Below the pieces are notes generated by a model, which was not told where the DNA came from, did not search any database, and saw only the letters and a list, made by a program, of their open reading frames with translations. Positions 1 to 9,183 of a stretch of DNA of 64,000 bases are shown one piece after another; position 1 is the stretch's first letter, and the number at the start of each line of letters is the position of its first letter. The position numbers and the translations under genes are program-made. Source of the DNA: Chimaeribacter arupi (GTDB taxonomy: Bacteria; Pseudomonadota; Gammaproteobacteria; Enterobacterales; Enterobacteriaceae). Where the stretch lies: positions 1 to 64,000 of the forward strand of contig NZ_PJZI01000030.1 in assembly GCF_002858805.1 (NCBI RefSeq). Reading direction: 5' to 3'.

Positions 1-103
1 CATGACCACCTTCGGCGAATCCGCCCCGGCGGAGAAGCTGTTCGAGCTGTTCGGCTTCACCGTGGAGAACGTGGTGAGCAAGGCGAAAGCGCTGCTGGGC
101 TAA
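1..103 (+). CDS. tktA: Transketolase, C-terminal end (5' part outside window)
   Basis: The last 33 residues of a transketolase are present, read from the ATG at position 2 and ending at TAA 101-103. They begin [19 protein letters not shown] and match the C-terminus of enterobacterial TktA closely. Transketolase moves two-carbon units in the non-oxidative pentose phosphate pathway using thiamine diphosphate, and is one source of the erythrose 4-phosphate used by the next gene, epd. The position directly upstream of epd supports the call. The catalytic domains lie outside the window. A terminator follows the stop. Confidence 0.9.
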   Translation, partial: MTTFGESAPAEKLFELFGFTVENVVSKAKALLG

Positions 104-126
104 GCCCGGACCGCCTGAGCTGACAA

Positions 127-150
127 GCGCCCCGATGGGGCGCTTTTTTT
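127..150 (+). terminator. Rho-independent terminator after tkt
   Basis: Perfect 7-bp stem GCGCCCC/GGGGCGC (127-133 with 137-143) with a 3-nt loop, followed by an uninterrupted run of seven T. It lies 24 bp after the transketolase stop. Confidence 0.92.
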
Positions 151-328
151 ATGGGCAAAAAACGCAGAAAGAGGGGCAAAGTGGCTTTCCTGCCCCAGGC
201 TGCCGCGCATGACCGGCGTATTCACACCTCTGCCTTCTGGTAACTGGCGTTTTTTCCAGCGATTGCATCAGGATCGTCTTAGGCTGGGGTCAGATCATTT
301 TCTTTAGGATGGCTTTGGTTTATGCTCG

Positions 329-342
329 GCTGAACCGTTTCA
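329..342 (+). promoter_or_regulatory. Cra (FruR)-type operator
   Basis: GCTGAACCGTTTCA matches the Cra consensus GCTGAATCGTTTCA with one substitution. It sits 145 bp upstream of epd. Cra regulation of epd-pgk is known in E. coli; binding here is inferred from the match and the position. Confidence 0.75.
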
Positions 343-371
343 GTTGGGAAATATCCCAGCAAAATGAAGAA

Positions 372-387
372 TGTGACGCTGATCACA
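372..387 (+). promoter_or_regulatory. CRP-type site upstream of epd
   Basis: TGTGACGCTGATCACA carries both consensus CRP half-sites (TGTGA-N6-TCACA) without mismatch, 100 bp upstream of the epd start. A CRP-dependent epd promoter is known in E. coli. Confidence 0.8.
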
Positions 388-487
388 CTATTGATGTGAT
401 GATGTAAACGCGGTGGGAGGATTCCTCCCGGCGGCGTGCTGCATTACTCTATGAGGCTGGCACAGTGACCGTAAATCAGGGAATAGC

Positions 488-1504
488 ATGACCATCCGCA
501 TCGCGATAAACGGGTTTGGCCGAATCGGCCGCAGCGTGTTGCGCGCGCTCTATGAATCCGGCCGCCGGGCGGAAATCTCTGTGGTGGCGATCAACGAACT
601 GGCGCAGGCTGAAGGCATGGCGCATCTGCTGAAATATGACACCAGCCACGGGCGCTTCGCCTGGGATGTGCGGCAGGAGTGCGATGTGCTGTCAGTGGGG
701 GATGACACCATCCGCCTGCTGCATGAGCCGGCGCTGGCTGCGTTGCCGTGGGGCGAGCTTGGGGTGGATGTGGTGCTGGATTGCACCGGCGTTTACGGCA
801 GCCGTGCCGATGGCGAGGCGCACCGCGCCGCCGGGGCCAAAAAGGTGCTGTTTGCCCATCCGGGCGGGCATGACCTCGACGCCACCGTGGTATATGGCGT
901 CAACCATGACGCCCTGCACCGCGAGGACCGGATTGTCTCCAACGCCTCCTGTACCACCAATTGCATCATCCCGGTCATCAAACTGCTGGACGACGCCTAC
1001 GGCATTGAATCCGGCACCGTGACCACCATCCATTCTTCGATGAACGACCAGCCGGTGATTGACGCCTATCACCCGGATCTGCGCCGTACCCGCGCCGCCA
1101 GCCAGTCGATTATTCCGGTCGATACCAAGCTGTCTGCGGGCATCACGCGCATTTTTCCGCAGTTCCAGGATCGCTTTGAAGCGATCTCGGTACGGGTGCC
1201 GACCATCAACGTCACCGCCATTGATCTCAGCGTTTTTGTTGGGGCCTGTGTGACGGTGCGTGACGTCAACCTGCTGTTGCAAAAGGCCGCACAGGGGGCT
1301 TTTCGTGGTATAGTTGACTATACGGAACTACCATTAGTCTCGATAGATTTTAACCATGATCCGCACAGTGCCATCGTTGACGGCACGCAGACGCGGGTCA
1401 GCGGACAGCACCTGATTAAGACTTTGGTCTGGTGCGACAATGAGTGGGGCTTTGCCAACCGGATGTTAGACACCACCAGGGCAATGGCCGCGAGCGGTTT
1501 CTAG
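488..1504 (+). CDS. epd: D-erythrose-4-phosphate dehydrogenase
   Basis: NAD-dependent oxidation of erythrose 4-phosphate to 4-phosphoerythronate, the first step of pyridoxal phosphate synthesis. The protein is a GAPDH-family enzyme of 338 residues, close to the usual length. The N-terminal Rossmann motif INGFGRIGR (residues 7-15) and the catalytic motif SNASCTTNC with Cys155 are both intact. Epd is favoured over GapA by position: it lies immediately upstream of pgk and fbaA, as in most enterobacteria. The ATG at 488 is preceded by a purine-rich CAGGGAA. Upstream Cra- and CRP-type sites suggest control by carbon source. The next gene, pgk, starts 69 bp after the stop, so the two are probably co-transcribed. 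Confidence 0.95.
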   Translation: MTIRIAINGFGRIGRSVLRALYESGRRAEISVVAINELAQAEGMAHLLKYDTSHGRFAWDVRQECDVLSVGDDTIRLLHEPALAALPWGELGVDVVLDCTGVYGSRADGEAHRAAGAKKVLFAHPGGHDLDATVVYGVNHDALHREDRIVSNASCTTNCIIPVIKLLDDAYGIESGTVTTIHSSMNDQPVIDAYHPDLRRTRAASQSIIPVDTKLSAGITRIFPQFQDRFEAISVRVPTINVTAIDLSVFVGACVTVRDVNLLLQKAAQGAFRGIVDYTELPLVSIDFNHDPHSAIVDGTQTRVSGQHLIKTLVWCDNEWGFANRMLDTTRAMAASGF

Positions 1505-1573
1505 TACGGTGCACCGGTTTTCCCGGCGCGCCGCTCAAGCAACTTTAAAAGAGAATCAACGAGAGGGTTCACC

Positions 1574-2737
1574 ATGTCTGTAATTAAAATGACCGATCTG
1601 GATCTGGCCGGCAAACGCGTACTGATCCGTGCTGATCTGAACGTGCCGGTAAAAGAGGGGAAAGTGACCTCTGACGCACGTATCCGCGCGTCCCTGCCGA
1701 CGATTGAAGCCGCGCTGAAGCAAGGCGCACGTGTCATGGTTACGTCTCACCTGGGCCGTCCGACCGAAGGCGAATACAACGACGAGTTTTCGTTGCTGCC
1801 GGTTGTGAACTACCTGAAAGATAAGCTCTCTTCCCCGGTGCGCCTGGCGAAAGAGTATCTGGACGGCGTTGACGTTGCAGAAGGTGAACTGGTGGTTCTG
1901 GAAAACGTCCGCTTCAACAAAGGCGAGAAGAAAGACGACGAAACGCTGGCGAAGAAATATGCCGCACTGTGTGACGTCTTCGTGATGGACGCTTTTGGTA
2001 CCGCGCACCGTGCGCAGGCTTCTACCCACGGCGTCGGCAAATTTGCGCCGGTGGCCTGTGCCGGCCCGCTGCTCTCTGCAGAACTGGAAGCCCTGGGCAA
2101 AGCGCTGGGTAACCCGGCCCGCCCGATGGTGGCGATTGTGGGCGGCTCCAAAGTCTCCACCAAACTCACTGTGCTGGATTCCCTCTCCAAAATCGCTGAC
2201 CAGCTGATCGTCGGTGGCGGTATCGCCAACACCTTCGTGGCTGCACAAGGCCACAACGTCGGTAAATCCCTGTATGAAGCCGACCTGACCGATGAAGCGA
2301 AAAAACTGCTCGAAACCTGTGACATTCCGGTGCCGACCGATGTGCGCGTCGCCACGGAGTTTTCCGAAACCGCACCGGCCACGTTGAAATCAGTTAACGA
2401 CATCAAAGATGATGAGCAAATCCTTGACCTGGGCGATGCCTCCGCTGAGCGTCTGGCTGAGATCCTGAAAAACGCCAAGACCATTCTGTGGAACGGCCCG
2501 GTAGGGGTATTCGAGTTCCCGAACTTCCGTAAAGGAACCGAAATTGTCGCGCAGGCAATCGCCGACAGCGACGCATTCTCCATCGCAGGCGGTGGTGACA
2601 CTCTGGCAGCAATCGATCTGTTCGGAATTGCTGACAAAATTTCCTATATCTCCACCGGCGGCGGTGCCTTCCTGGAGTTCGTGGAAGGTAAAAAACTGCC
2701 GGCAGTTGTGATGCTGGAAGAGCGTGCCAAGCAGTAA
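1574..2737 (+). CDS. pgk: Phosphoglycerate kinase
   Basis: Cytosolic glycolytic enzyme that transfers phosphate from 1,3-bisphosphoglycerate to ADP. The 387-residue length equals the E. coli protein. The substrate-binding loop RADLNVPV lies at residues 19-26, the hinge/nucleotide motif GGSKVSTK near residue 190 and the C-terminal GGGDT loop near residue 340; all are intact. It is the middle gene of epd-pgk-fbaA. Codon choice is strongly biased toward common codons, as expected for a highly expressed gene. The start ATG is preceded by a GAGAGGG Shine-Dalgarno sequence. Confidence 0.97.
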   Translation: MSVIKMTDLDLAGKRVLIRADLNVPVKEGKVTSDARIRASLPTIEAALKQGARVMVTSHLGRPTEGEYNDEFSLLPVVNYLKDKLSSPVRLAKEYLDGVDVAEGELVVLENVRFNKGEKKDDETLAKKYAALCDVFVMDAFGTAHRAQASTHGVGKFAPVACAGPLLSAELEALGKALGNPARPMVAIVGGSKVSTKLTVLDSLSKIADQLIVGGGIANTFVAAQGHNVGKSLYEADLTDEAKKLLETCDIPVPTDVRVATEFSETAPATLKSVNDIKDDEQILDLGDASAERLAEILKNAKTILWNGPVGVFEFPNFRKGTEIVAQAIADSDAFSIAGGGDTLAAIDLFGIADKISYISTGGGAFLEFVEGKKLPAVVMLEERAKQ

Positions 2738-2858
2738 TTAACCTGGACGGGCCGCGCAGGCTGCCCGTTCCTGCTGTTACGCCCCGCGTTTCTGGGGCAG
2801 GGCGCAACGGCGTACCGATTCATTTCTCTCTACGGCCGACGAAACAGGACGACGTAAA
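2738..2858 (+). other. pgk-fbaA intercistronic region with two hairpins
   Basis: The 121-bp gap holds an ACGGGC/GCCCGT stem (2747-2752 with 2763-2768) and a GCCCC/GGGGC stem (2781-2785 with 2794-2798). Neither is followed by a T run, so they are more likely processing or stability elements than terminators. Confidence 0.45.
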
Positions 2859-3938
2859 ATGTCTAAAATTTTTGATTTCGTAAAACCGGGTGTCATCACA
2901 GGTGATGACGTTCAGAAAGTGTTCCAGGTAGCGAAAGAAAACAACTTCGCACTGCCGGCAGTTAACTGCGTGGGTACCGACTCCATCAACGCTGTGCTGG
3001 AAACCGCCGCTAAAGTCAAAGCACCGGTTATCGTTCAGTTCTCCAATGGTGGCGCGGCGTTCATCGCCGGTAAAGGCCTGAAAACCGATATCCCGCAGGG
3101 CGCGGCTATCCTGGGTGCTATCTCCGGCGCACACCACGTGCACCAGATGGCAGAGCACTACGGCGTGCCGGTTATCCTGCACACTGACCACTGTGCCAAG
3201 AAACTGCTGCCGTGGATCGACGGTCTGCTGGATGCAGGTGAAAAGCACTTTGCCGCGACCGGCAAACCGCTGTTCTCCTCCCACATGATCGACCTGTCCG
3301 AAGAGTCCCTGGAAGAGAACATCGAGATCTGTTCCAAGTACCTGGAGCGCATGTCCAAAATGGGCATGACCCTGGAGATCGAACTGGGCTGCACCGGCGG
3401 TGAAGAAGATGGCGTGGACAACAGCCATATGGACGCGTCCGCCCTGTACACCCAACCGGAAGACGTGGACTACGCGTACACCAAGCTGAACGCCATCAGC
3501 CCGCGCTTCACCATCGCGGCTTCCTTCGGTAACGTTCACGGTGTGTACAAGCCGGGTAACGTGAAACTGACCCCGACCATCCTGCGTGATTCTCAGGAAT
3601 TCGTGTCCAAAAAACACAACCTGCCGCACAACAGCCTGAACTTCGTCTTCCACGGCGGTTCCGGTTCCTCTGCGCAGGAAATCAAAGATTCCGTCAGCTA
3701 CGGCGTAATCAAAATGAACATCGATACCGACACCCAATGGGCCAACTGGGAAGGTATCCTGAAGTATTACAAAGAAAACGAAGCCTACCTGCAGAGCCAG
3801 CTGGGCAACCCGAAAGGCGAAGATCAGCCGAACAAGAAATACTACGATCCACGCGTCTGGCTGCGTGCCGCGCAGAGCTCCATGGTGACCCGCCTGGAGC
3901 AGGCGTTCCAGGAACTGAACGCGATCGACGTGCTGTAA
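2859..3938 (+). CDS. fbaA: Class II fructose-1,6-bisphosphate aldolase
   Basis: Zinc-dependent aldolase that splits fructose 1,6-bisphosphate into glyceraldehyde 3-phosphate and dihydroxyacetone phosphate. The protein has 359 residues, as in E. coli. The motif ILHTDHCAKK contains the catalytic Asp110 and a zinc-binding His111. Further metal-site histidines lie in GNVHGVYKPG and in VFHGGSGS, which precedes the phosphate-binding loop. It is the last gene of the epd-pgk-fbaA group, 121 bp after pgk, and a strong terminator follows. Codon use is highly biased, consistent with abundant expression. Confidence 0.97.
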   Translation: MSKIFDFVKPGVITGDDVQKVFQVAKENNFALPAVNCVGTDSINAVLETAAKVKAPVIVQFSNGGAAFIAGKGLKTDIPQGAAILGAISGAHHVHQMAEHYGVPVILHTDHCAKKLLPWIDGLLDAGEKHFAATGKPLFSSHMIDLSEESLEENIEICSKYLERMSKMGMTLEIELGCTGGEEDGVDNSHMDASALYTQPEDVDYAYTKLNAISPRFTIAASFGNVHGVYKPGNVKLTPTILRDSQEFVSKKHNLPHNSLNFVFHGGSGSSAQEIKDSVSYGVIKMNIDTDTQWANWEGILKYYKENEAYLQSQLGNPKGEDQPNKKYYDPRVWLRAAQSSMVTRLEQAFQELNAIDVL

Positions 3939-3957
3939 TCGATTTTCTGACAAACAA

Positions 3958-3984
3958 AAGGCTCCCGGATGGGGGCCTTTTTTT
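3958..3984 (+). terminator. Rho-independent terminator after fbaA
   Basis: AAGGCTCCC/GGGGGCCTT stem (3958-3966 with 3971-3979, one G-T pair) with a 4-nt loop and a T run, 19 bp past the fbaA stop. Confidence 0.9.
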
Positions 3985-4250
3985 ATGCCTGCCGGACAGC
4001 AACTGTGCGCTTTTCGGCCGGATCGGCCCGTTTATCAGCATCCGCCACCGGATCACGGCTTGTGGGTTGGCGGGAGCGGATTTTGTTAGTTACCCTTATA
4101 GACGTGCTTGCCGGGCTTGAAAACCTTAGCAATCTTCGGGGTTTTATTGCACCGGTGCCTTGCCGGATGCGAAGCCGGGCAGAGAGTAACGACAGGTGTG
4201 ACGCCCCCGGCATCAGGGGGGAGACTGTGAAAATAACAAAGGTGGGATGA
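3985..4250 (+). other. fbaA-mscS intergenic region
   Basis: No gene is supported in these 266 bp. A short CCCC/GGGG hairpin lies at about 4203-4220, just ahead of mscS. I could not assign a clear -35/-10 pair. Confidence 0.5.
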
Positions 4251-5192
4251 ATGGACGATTTGAACGTGGTAGACCGAATTAACAGCGCCGGCAGTTGGCT
4301 GGCCCGTAACCAGGGGTTGTTGATCCATTACGTGGTGAATATCGTGGCCGCGGTTGTCATCATGATCATCGGCTTTATGGCAGCCAAAGTGATCTCCGGC
4401 ACCCTCCGCAAAGTCATGCATGCCAGGGGTATTGATGACACCGTATCCGATTTCCTGTCAGCGATTGTGCGCTACGGGGTGATTGCGTTCACCATTATCG
4501 CGGCACTGGGGCGCATCGGCGTACAGACGGCTTCCGTGATCGCGGTGCTGGGTGCCGCCGGCCTGGCCGTGGGCCTGGCGCTGCAAGGCTCGCTGTCTAA
4601 CTTTGCGGCCGGTGTGCTGCTGGTGATCTTCCGCCCGTTCCGCGCCGGTGAGTACGTGGATCTGGGCGGCGTGGCCGGTACGGTGGAAGAGGTACAGATT
4701 TTCCATACCACGCTGCGCACCCCGGATGACAAAATGGTGGTGGTGCCGAACGGTAAAATCATCGCCAACAACATCATCAACACCTCGCGTGAGCCGAACC
4801 GCCGTACCGAGATTGTGGTCGGCGTGGCCTATGATGCCGACATTGATACAGTGAAAAAAGTGCTGGGTGACATTGTGGCCGCTGATGAACGCATCATGCA
4901 TGACAAAGGCGTCACGGTGCGCCTGAATGAGATGGGGGCTTCCACACTGAATTTCGTGGTGCGCTTCTGGACCACCAACGGCAATGCACAGGAGACGTTC
5001 TGGGACACGCTGGAGAGCTTCAAGCGTGCGCTGGATAAACACAACATCGGCATTCCTTACCCGCAGATGGACGTCCACCTCTACAAGGCGGACAACACCG
5101 CCGCCGCCCCGGCTGCCGACGCGCCGAAAGAGGAGCGCAACCTGAGCCTGAAAAAAGGCGCAGAAAGCCCGGTGGGCAGCAGCGTATCCTGA
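4251..5192 (+). CDS. mscS: Small-conductance mechanosensitive channel MscS
   Basis: Inner-membrane homoheptameric channel that opens under membrane tension to release solutes on hypo-osmotic shock. The 313-residue protein begins [17 protein letters not shown], closely matching E. coli MscS. Helices TM1 and TM2 lie at about residues 27-50 and 65-90. The pore-lining TM3 is the Gly/Ala-rich stretch [21 protein letters not shown], followed by the conserved [10 protein letters not shown] loop and the cytoplasmic beta domain. The C-terminus is about 27 residues longer than the 286-residue E. coli protein, with an Ala/Pro-rich tail and a charged end. The ATG at 4251 has GGTGGG upstream. The gene stands alone with its own terminator. 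Confidence 0.95.
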   Translation: MDDLNVVDRINSAGSWLARNQGLLIHYVVNIVAAVVIMIIGFMAAKVISGTLRKVMHARGIDDTVSDFLSAIVRYGVIAFTIIAALGRIGVQTASVIAVLGAAGLAVGLALQGSLSNFAAGVLLVIFRPFRAGEYVDLGGVAGTVEEVQIFHTTLRTPDDKMVVVPNGKIIANNIINTSREPNRRTEIVVGVAYDADIDTVKKVLGDIVAADERIMHDKGVTVRLNEMGASTLNFVVRFWTTNGNAQETFWDTLESFKRALDKHNIGIPYPQMDVHLYKADNTAAAPAADAPKEERNLSLKKGAESPVGSSVS

Positions 5193-5211
5193 TCCGCGCA
5201 GTGAACCCTGT

Positions 5212-5238
5212 GGGGTGCCTTCGGGCGCCCCTTTTTTA
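5212..5238 (+). terminator. Rho-independent terminator after mscS
   Basis: GGGGTGCC/GGCGCCCC stem (5212-5219 with 5224-5231, one G-T pair) capped by a TTCG tetraloop and followed by TTTTTT. Confidence 0.92.
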
Positions 5239-5393
5239 TGGGCGCAACGCATTCATCGCGCCCGCCGGCCCTGCCTATTAGCCACACTGATATGCAATAA
5301 GATTTTTGCGTTTCCTCTGATAGCGCGGCGTCCGTACACTGCGCCCATACCTGTGTGCCGCGACCTGCGGCCGCTCTATTGAGGACGTGTATT

Positions 5394-6011
5394 GTGTTAG
5401 CTATTTATCTTCAGGGCTTTCTGCTCGGTGCCGCCATGATCCTGCCGCTCGGCCCGCAGAATGCGTTTGTGCTGTATCAGGGCATCCGCCGCCAGTACCA
5501 CATGATGATCGCCTCCCTCTGTACCCTGAGCGATGTGGCGCTGATTTGTGCCGGGGTGTTCGGCGGCAGTGCGCTGCTCAGCCGCTCCCCGGTGCTGCTG
5601 GCGCTGGTGACCTGGGGCGGGGTGGCATTCCTGCTGTGGTACGGCTTCGGGGCACTGCGCAGTGCAGCCCGGCCGGGGGAAGTGCAAAGTGAGGCGCATT
5701 TTGCGCGCCAGAGCCGCTGGAAAATTGTCGCCACGCTGCTGGCGGTGACCTGGCTGAACCCGCATGTCTACCTGGATACCTTTGTGGTGCTCGGCAGCCT
5801 GGGCGGCCAGTTTGCGCCGGAGGCCCGCCGCTGGTTTGCGCTCGGGGCGGCCTGTGCCTCGCTGGTCTGGTTCTTTGGCCTGGCGCTGCTGGCAGCCTGG
5901 CTGGCACCGGTGTTGCGGACGGCGCGTGCGCAGCGCATCATTAACCTGTTGGTCGGGCTGGTGATGTGGGGTATTGCCCTGCAACTGGCCTGGCAGGCGC
6001 TCTCCCGCTGA
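5394..6011 (+). CDS. argO: Arginine exporter ArgO
   Basis: Inner-membrane exporter of L-arginine (and canavanine) in the LysE family, with about six membrane helices over 205 residues. The sequence [14 protein letters not shown] near the N-terminus and [11 protein letters not shown] in the middle are the family's conserved blocks. I chose the GTG at 5394 because GAGGA at 5381-5385 lies 8 bp ahead and this start reproduces the E. coli ArgO N-terminal length exactly. The open frame extends up to 5355, but those 13 residues are not conserved. In E. coli argO is activated by the LysR protein ArgP, whose gene lies about 1.0 kb downstream here. Confidence 0.93.
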   Translation: MLAIYLQGFLLGAAMILPLGPQNAFVLYQGIRRQYHMMIASLCTLSDVALICAGVFGGSALLSRSPVLLALVTWGGVAFLLWYGFGALRSAARPGEVQSEAHFARQSRWKIVATLLAVTWLNPHVYLDTFVVLGSLGGQFAPEARRWFALGAACASLVWFFGLALLAAWLAPVLRTARAQRIINLLVGLVMWGIALQLAWQALSR

Positions 6012-6078
6012 GTGGAAAAGTGTGAAGTGAGTTAAAAACCACGTAACGGGCGGCGGTATTCGAAGTAATCCTATAGGG

Positions 6079-6096
6079 CGTGCCGTTAACGGCACG
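6079..6096 (+). repeat. 18-bp perfect palindrome between argO and yggE
   Basis: CGTGCCGTTAACGGCACG is fully self-complementary. It lies 67 bp after the argO stop and 178 bp before yggE. No T run follows, so it resembles an operator or a non-terminating hairpin more than a classical terminator. Confidence 0.6.
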
Positions 6097-6274
6097 TTAT
6101 GCTGGGGTTGATACCGCCTGGTTTATCTTCATGTCACCCGACATCCCCCGCAGCCACCGTTAACCGGCTGCGGGTAAATTATTGAAAAGCGGGTTGCTGC
6201 CCTTTCATAATGGGTGATTAATGAGGGCCGAAGGGACTTTTTCCCGGCGTACACCGCATACATAAGGAGCTACC

Positions 6275-6997
6275 GTGAAGTTAAAGGCATTGGCTTTAGC
6301 CGCAATGATGGGAATGGGCAGCGCGCCGCTGATGGTGCAGGCCGCTGAAGTGCCGGAAGGCCCGCACGTAGTGACCTCAGGCACCGCCAGCGTGGATGCC
6401 ACCCCGGACATCGCCACCCTGGCCATTGAGGTCAACGTCTCCTCAAAAGATGCCGCGACGGCCAAACAGCAGGCTGACGCGAAAGTGGCCGAGTATTTCT
6501 CATTCCTGCAAAAAAACGGCATTGATAAAAAAGACATCAACGCCGCCAACCTGCGCACCCAGCCGGAATATACCTACCTGAAAGATGGCGGCTCTGAGCT
6601 GAAAGGTTACCGTGCATCCCGCCAGGTGCAGGTCACCCTGCGCCAGCTGGACAAGCTGAATGATCTGCTGGACGGCGCGCTGAAATCAGGCCTGAATGAG
6701 ATCCGTGCCGTAGAACTGGGTGTTGCCAACCCGGAAACCTATCGCAATGAGGCGCGCCAGAAGGCGATTGATAATGCCACCCAGCAGGCCGGTGCGCTGG
6801 CTGAGGGCTTCAAAGCCAAACTGGGGCCGGTGTTCAGCATTCGTTACCATGTGGCCAACTACCAGCCGATGCCGGTGATGCGGATGTACAAAACGGCGGA
6901 AGCCGCGCCGCAGAACGACGCCGCCCAAACCTATGACCAGCAGACCATTCACTTTGATGATCAGGTGGATGTGGTGTTTGAGCTACAGCGCCCGTAA
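6275..6997 (+). CDS. yggE: Periplasmic SIMPL-domain stress protein (YggE family)
   Basis: A 240-residue exported protein made of a single SIMPL (DUF541) domain; E. coli YggE has 246 residues. E. coli YggE is linked to reduced oxidative damage, but its molecular activity is not known. The N-terminus MKLKALALAAMMGMGSAPLM is a clear Sec signal peptide, with probable cleavage after Ala23 (VQA|AEV). The start codon is GTG at 6275, supported by AAGGAG at 6264-6269. A shared terminator separates it from the convergent argP. Confidence 0.9.
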   Translation: MKLKALALAAMMGMGSAPLMVQAAEVPEGPHVVTSGTASVDATPDIATLAIEVNVSSKDAATAKQQADAKVAEYFSFLQKNGIDKKDINAANLRTQPEYTYLKDGGSELKGYRASRQVQVTLRQLDKLNDLLDGALKSGLNEIRAVELGVANPETYRNEARQKAIDNATQQAGALAEGFKAKLGPVFSIRYHVANYQPMPVMRMYKTAEAAPQNDAAQTYDQQTIHFDDQVDVVFELQRP

Positions 6998-7024
6998 TCC
7001 CGTCATCGCGTATGATGATAATGT

Positions 7025-7047
7025 AACGGCCCTGCGGGGCCGTTTTT
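7025..7047. terminator. Terminator between convergent yggE and argP
   Basis: AACGGCCC/GGGCCGTT stem (7025-7032 with 7037-7044) with a TGCG loop and a T run on the plus strand. The argP stop codon (complement of 7046-7048) overlaps its right edge, so the hairpin is probably used from both sides. Confidence 0.85.
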
Positions 7048-7939
7048 AATCCTGCCGTAAAACCTGATGGCCGTGGGCAATCAGCGCATCCGTGACTTTA
7101 CGCATCATCCGGCTCTCCGGCGCGAAACGGTGCCAGAACAGCATCCGCCGCTGGAACAGGCCGGGCGTCAGGTCAATCAGTTCACCGCTCTCCAGCTCAC
7201 GTTCAATCTGCAAATGCGGGATCATGCAGCAGGTGGTGCCCTGGCGCGCCAGTTGCACAAAGGCTTCCGACGAGTTCACGATGTGGCAGGGCACGCTGCC
7301 GGGGGAGAGGTCAAAATTCTGCTGCAAAAAGGCCTGATGCATATCATCAAGGTGGTCGAATGCCACTGCCGGGGCTTTCAACAGCGCATTACGCGTAACG
7401 CCGTTCGGGAAATAGCGATCGGCAAAGGCTTTTGAGGCCACAAACAGGTAGTCCAGCGCCCCGAGCTGGTCCACCAGGCAGCTCGGCAAGGGCTGCGGCT
7501 GGATACTGACCGCGCCGACCACTTCCCCACGGCGCAGGCGCTCCTGGGTGCGGGTTTCATCTTCCACCTGTAAGTTCAGGCGGATCGGCGAGTCGGCCAG
7601 CACCGGCTTCAGCGCCGGCAGCAGCCAGGTCGCCAGGCTGTCGGCGTTGACCGCCAGCGACAGCAGCAACGGCGAGTCACTGCCGGTGTCGTTGCCCAGC
7701 CACTCCTCCTCCAGCAACTCCACCTGATGCAGCAGCGCCAGCAGTTTTTGCCCCTGTTCGGTCGGGCGCGGCGGCACGGTGCGCACCAGCAGCGGCTGGC
7801 CGAACAGGTTTTCCAGCTGTTTGATGCGTTGGGAAACCGCCGATTGTGTGATGCAAAGTTTCTGAGCGGCGCGTTCAAAGCCGCGCTCACGGATCACCGC
7901 GTCCAGCGCCTGCAACGTTCGGTAGTCTGGGCGTTTCAT
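7046..7939 (-). CDS. argP: LysR-type regulator ArgP
   Basis: LysR-family transcription factor of 297 residues, matching E. coli ArgP (IciA) in length and sequence ([16 protein letters not shown] start). In E. coli it activates argO in response to arginine and is antagonised by lysine; other targets include dapB and lysP. The winged HTH lies at about residues 18-38 ([23 protein letters not shown]) and the effector-binding domain fills the rest. It is divergent from rpiA, with a 185-bp gap before the rpiA start. Its neighbourhood with argO is the usual enterobacterial arrangement. Confidence 0.95.
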   Translation of the reverse strand: MKRPDYRTLQALDAVIRERGFERAAQKLCITQSAVSQRIKQLENLFGQPLLVRTVPPRPTEQGQKLLALLHQVELLEEEWLGNDTGSDSPLLLSLAVNADSLATWLLPALKPVLADSPIRLNLQVEDETRTQERLRRGEVVGAVSIQPQPLPSCLVDQLGALDYLFVASKAFADRYFPNGVTRNALLKAPAVAFDHLDDMHQAFLQQNFDLSPGSVPCHIVNSSEAFVQLARQGTTCCMIPHLQIERELESGELIDLTPGLFQRRMLFWHRFAPESRMMRKVTDALIAHGHQVLRQD

Positions 7940-8124
7940 TGGAAATCTGTCCCCTGAAGTCGTTGTATTAGCGCACTATGCCACAATTTTGCCGCGCTGC
8001 GGGGTCAAAATCACCGTGCTGCCCCGGCATAACTGTGATCCCCCGCCGTGGATTGCACGCCCTTTTCAGCAGCGCTTGCTCTATAATACGCACACGTTTT
8101 CGCAGCGGGAGCAATGAACTTACT

Positions 8125-8781
8125 ATGACGCAGGATGAACTGAAAAAAGCGGTCGGATGGGCAGCACTTGATTACGTTACGCCGGGCACCATCGTCGGGG
8201 TCGGCACCGGCTCCACGGCGGCGCATTTTATTGACGCGCTTGGCTCCATCAAACATCAGATTGACGGCGCGGTCTCCAGCTCTGACGCCTCCACCGCCAA
8301 ACTCAAAAGCCTCGGCATTCCGGTGTTTGACTGCAATGACGTCGACAGCCTGGACATCTACGTCGACGGGGCTGACGAGATCAACGGCCATATGCAGATG
8401 ATCAAAGGCGGCGGTGCCGCGCTGACGCGTGAGAAGATCATCGCGGCGATTGCGCGCAAATTTATCTGCATCGTCGATGCCTCCAAGCAGGTGGATGTGC
8501 TGGGCAACTTTCCGCTGCCGGTGGAAGTGATCCCGATGGCGCGCGCTTATGTGGCGCGTGAGCTGGTGAAACTGGGCGGCCAGCCGGAGTACCGTCAGGG
8601 CGTGGTCACTGACAACGGCAATATCATCCTGGATGTGCGCAACCTCACCATCCTTGACCCGGTGGCACTGGAAAACAGCATCAATAACATCGCAGGCGTG
8701 GTGACGGTGGGGCTGTTTGCCAACCGCGGCGCGGATGTGGCGCTGGTCGGCACCAAAGACGGTGTGAAGACGGTAAAATAA
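8125..8781 (+). CDS. rpiA: Ribose-5-phosphate isomerase A
   Basis: Interconverts ribose 5-phosphate and ribulose 5-phosphate in the pentose phosphate pathway. The protein has 218 residues. The phosphate loop [15 protein letters not shown], the catalytic DGADE and [11 protein letters not shown] motifs are all present. The frame is open to 7978, but homology begins at [10 protein letters not shown], so I place the start at ATG 8125; GGGAG lies a little far upstream at about 8107-8111. It is divergent from argP. A GC hairpin follows the stop. Confidence 0.95.
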   Translation: MTQDELKKAVGWAALDYVTPGTIVGVGTGSTAAHFIDALGSIKHQIDGAVSSSDASTAKLKSLGIPVFDCNDVDSLDIYVDGADEINGHMQMIKGGGAALTREKIIAAIARKFICIVDASKQVDVLGNFPLPVEVIPMARAYVARELVKLGGQPEYRQGVVTDNGNIILDVRNLTILDPVALENSINNIAGVVTVGLFANRGADVALVGTKDGVKTVK

Positions 8782-8790
8782 GCGCCCGAT

Positions 8791-8811
8791 CTGCCCCGGC
8801 CGCCGGGGCAG
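8791..8811 (+). terminator. Hairpin after rpiA, without T run
   Basis: Perfect 9-bp stem CTGCCCCGG/CCGGGGCAG with a 3-nt loop, 9 bp past the rpiA stop. No T tract follows, so termination is uncertain; 3'-end stabilisation is an alternative. Confidence 0.5.
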
Positions 8812-8960
8812 GTTAACCGGCCGGGCCGGTGGGCCAACAGGGCAGGGCGCTGCCTGCGCGGCTTGCCGGCACCCGGCGGCAGGTGAATGGGCCATAGCCG
8901 GCGCTTATGACCGGTCATATTTTTTACGCTGAAATATCTTTTCTTCTCAGGCGTAAATTT

Positions 8961-8976
8961 GGTGACATATATCACA
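8961..8976 (+). promoter_or_regulatory. CRP-like site upstream of serA
   Basis: GGTGACATATATCACA fits TGTGA-N6-TCACA with one mismatch. It lies 208 bp before serA. CRP involvement at serA has been described for E. coli. Confidence 0.5.
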
Positions 8977-9183
8977 ATCCCCGGTTTGAATTTCCTAACA
9001 TTCTGGCGCTTTTCGCTTCCCCAGCATTTTTCCCCAAAAACGCCCGGTGCCGGTGCGCCTTATGCTGAGCCACCCGCAATCGTTTGTATTGCTGCCCGCT
9101 GAATATTTGTTATGTTGAAGCGGCGCTGCTGCACAAGATTGCACGACAGCCATTTCTGAAGTCTGAAAAAATAGGGTCGGGTC

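Larger units (their letters stand above)
151..487 (+). other. epd upstream intergenic region
   Basis: This 337-bp non-coding stretch lies between the tkt terminator and epd. It contains a Cra-type site and a CRP-type site (listed separately) in the order Cra, CRP, gene. I saw no convincing short ORF. It is the control region of the epd-pgk-fbaA group, whose E. coli counterpart is known to respond to CRP and Cra. Confidence 0.7.
8782..9183 (+). other. rpiA-serA intergenic region, serA control region
   Basis: This 402-bp gap holds the rpiA hairpin, a CRP-like site (8961-8976) and a candidate promoter: TTGCTG at 9089-9094 and TATGTT at 9111-9116, 16 bp apart. In E. coli serA responds to Lrp and CRP. 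I saw no small gene here. Confidence 0.5.

Noticed and set aside
2820-3953. 377-codon minus-strand open frame over fbaA
   Set aside because: It covers fbaA almost end to end in antisense. The strong codon bias of fbaA explains the absence of stops.
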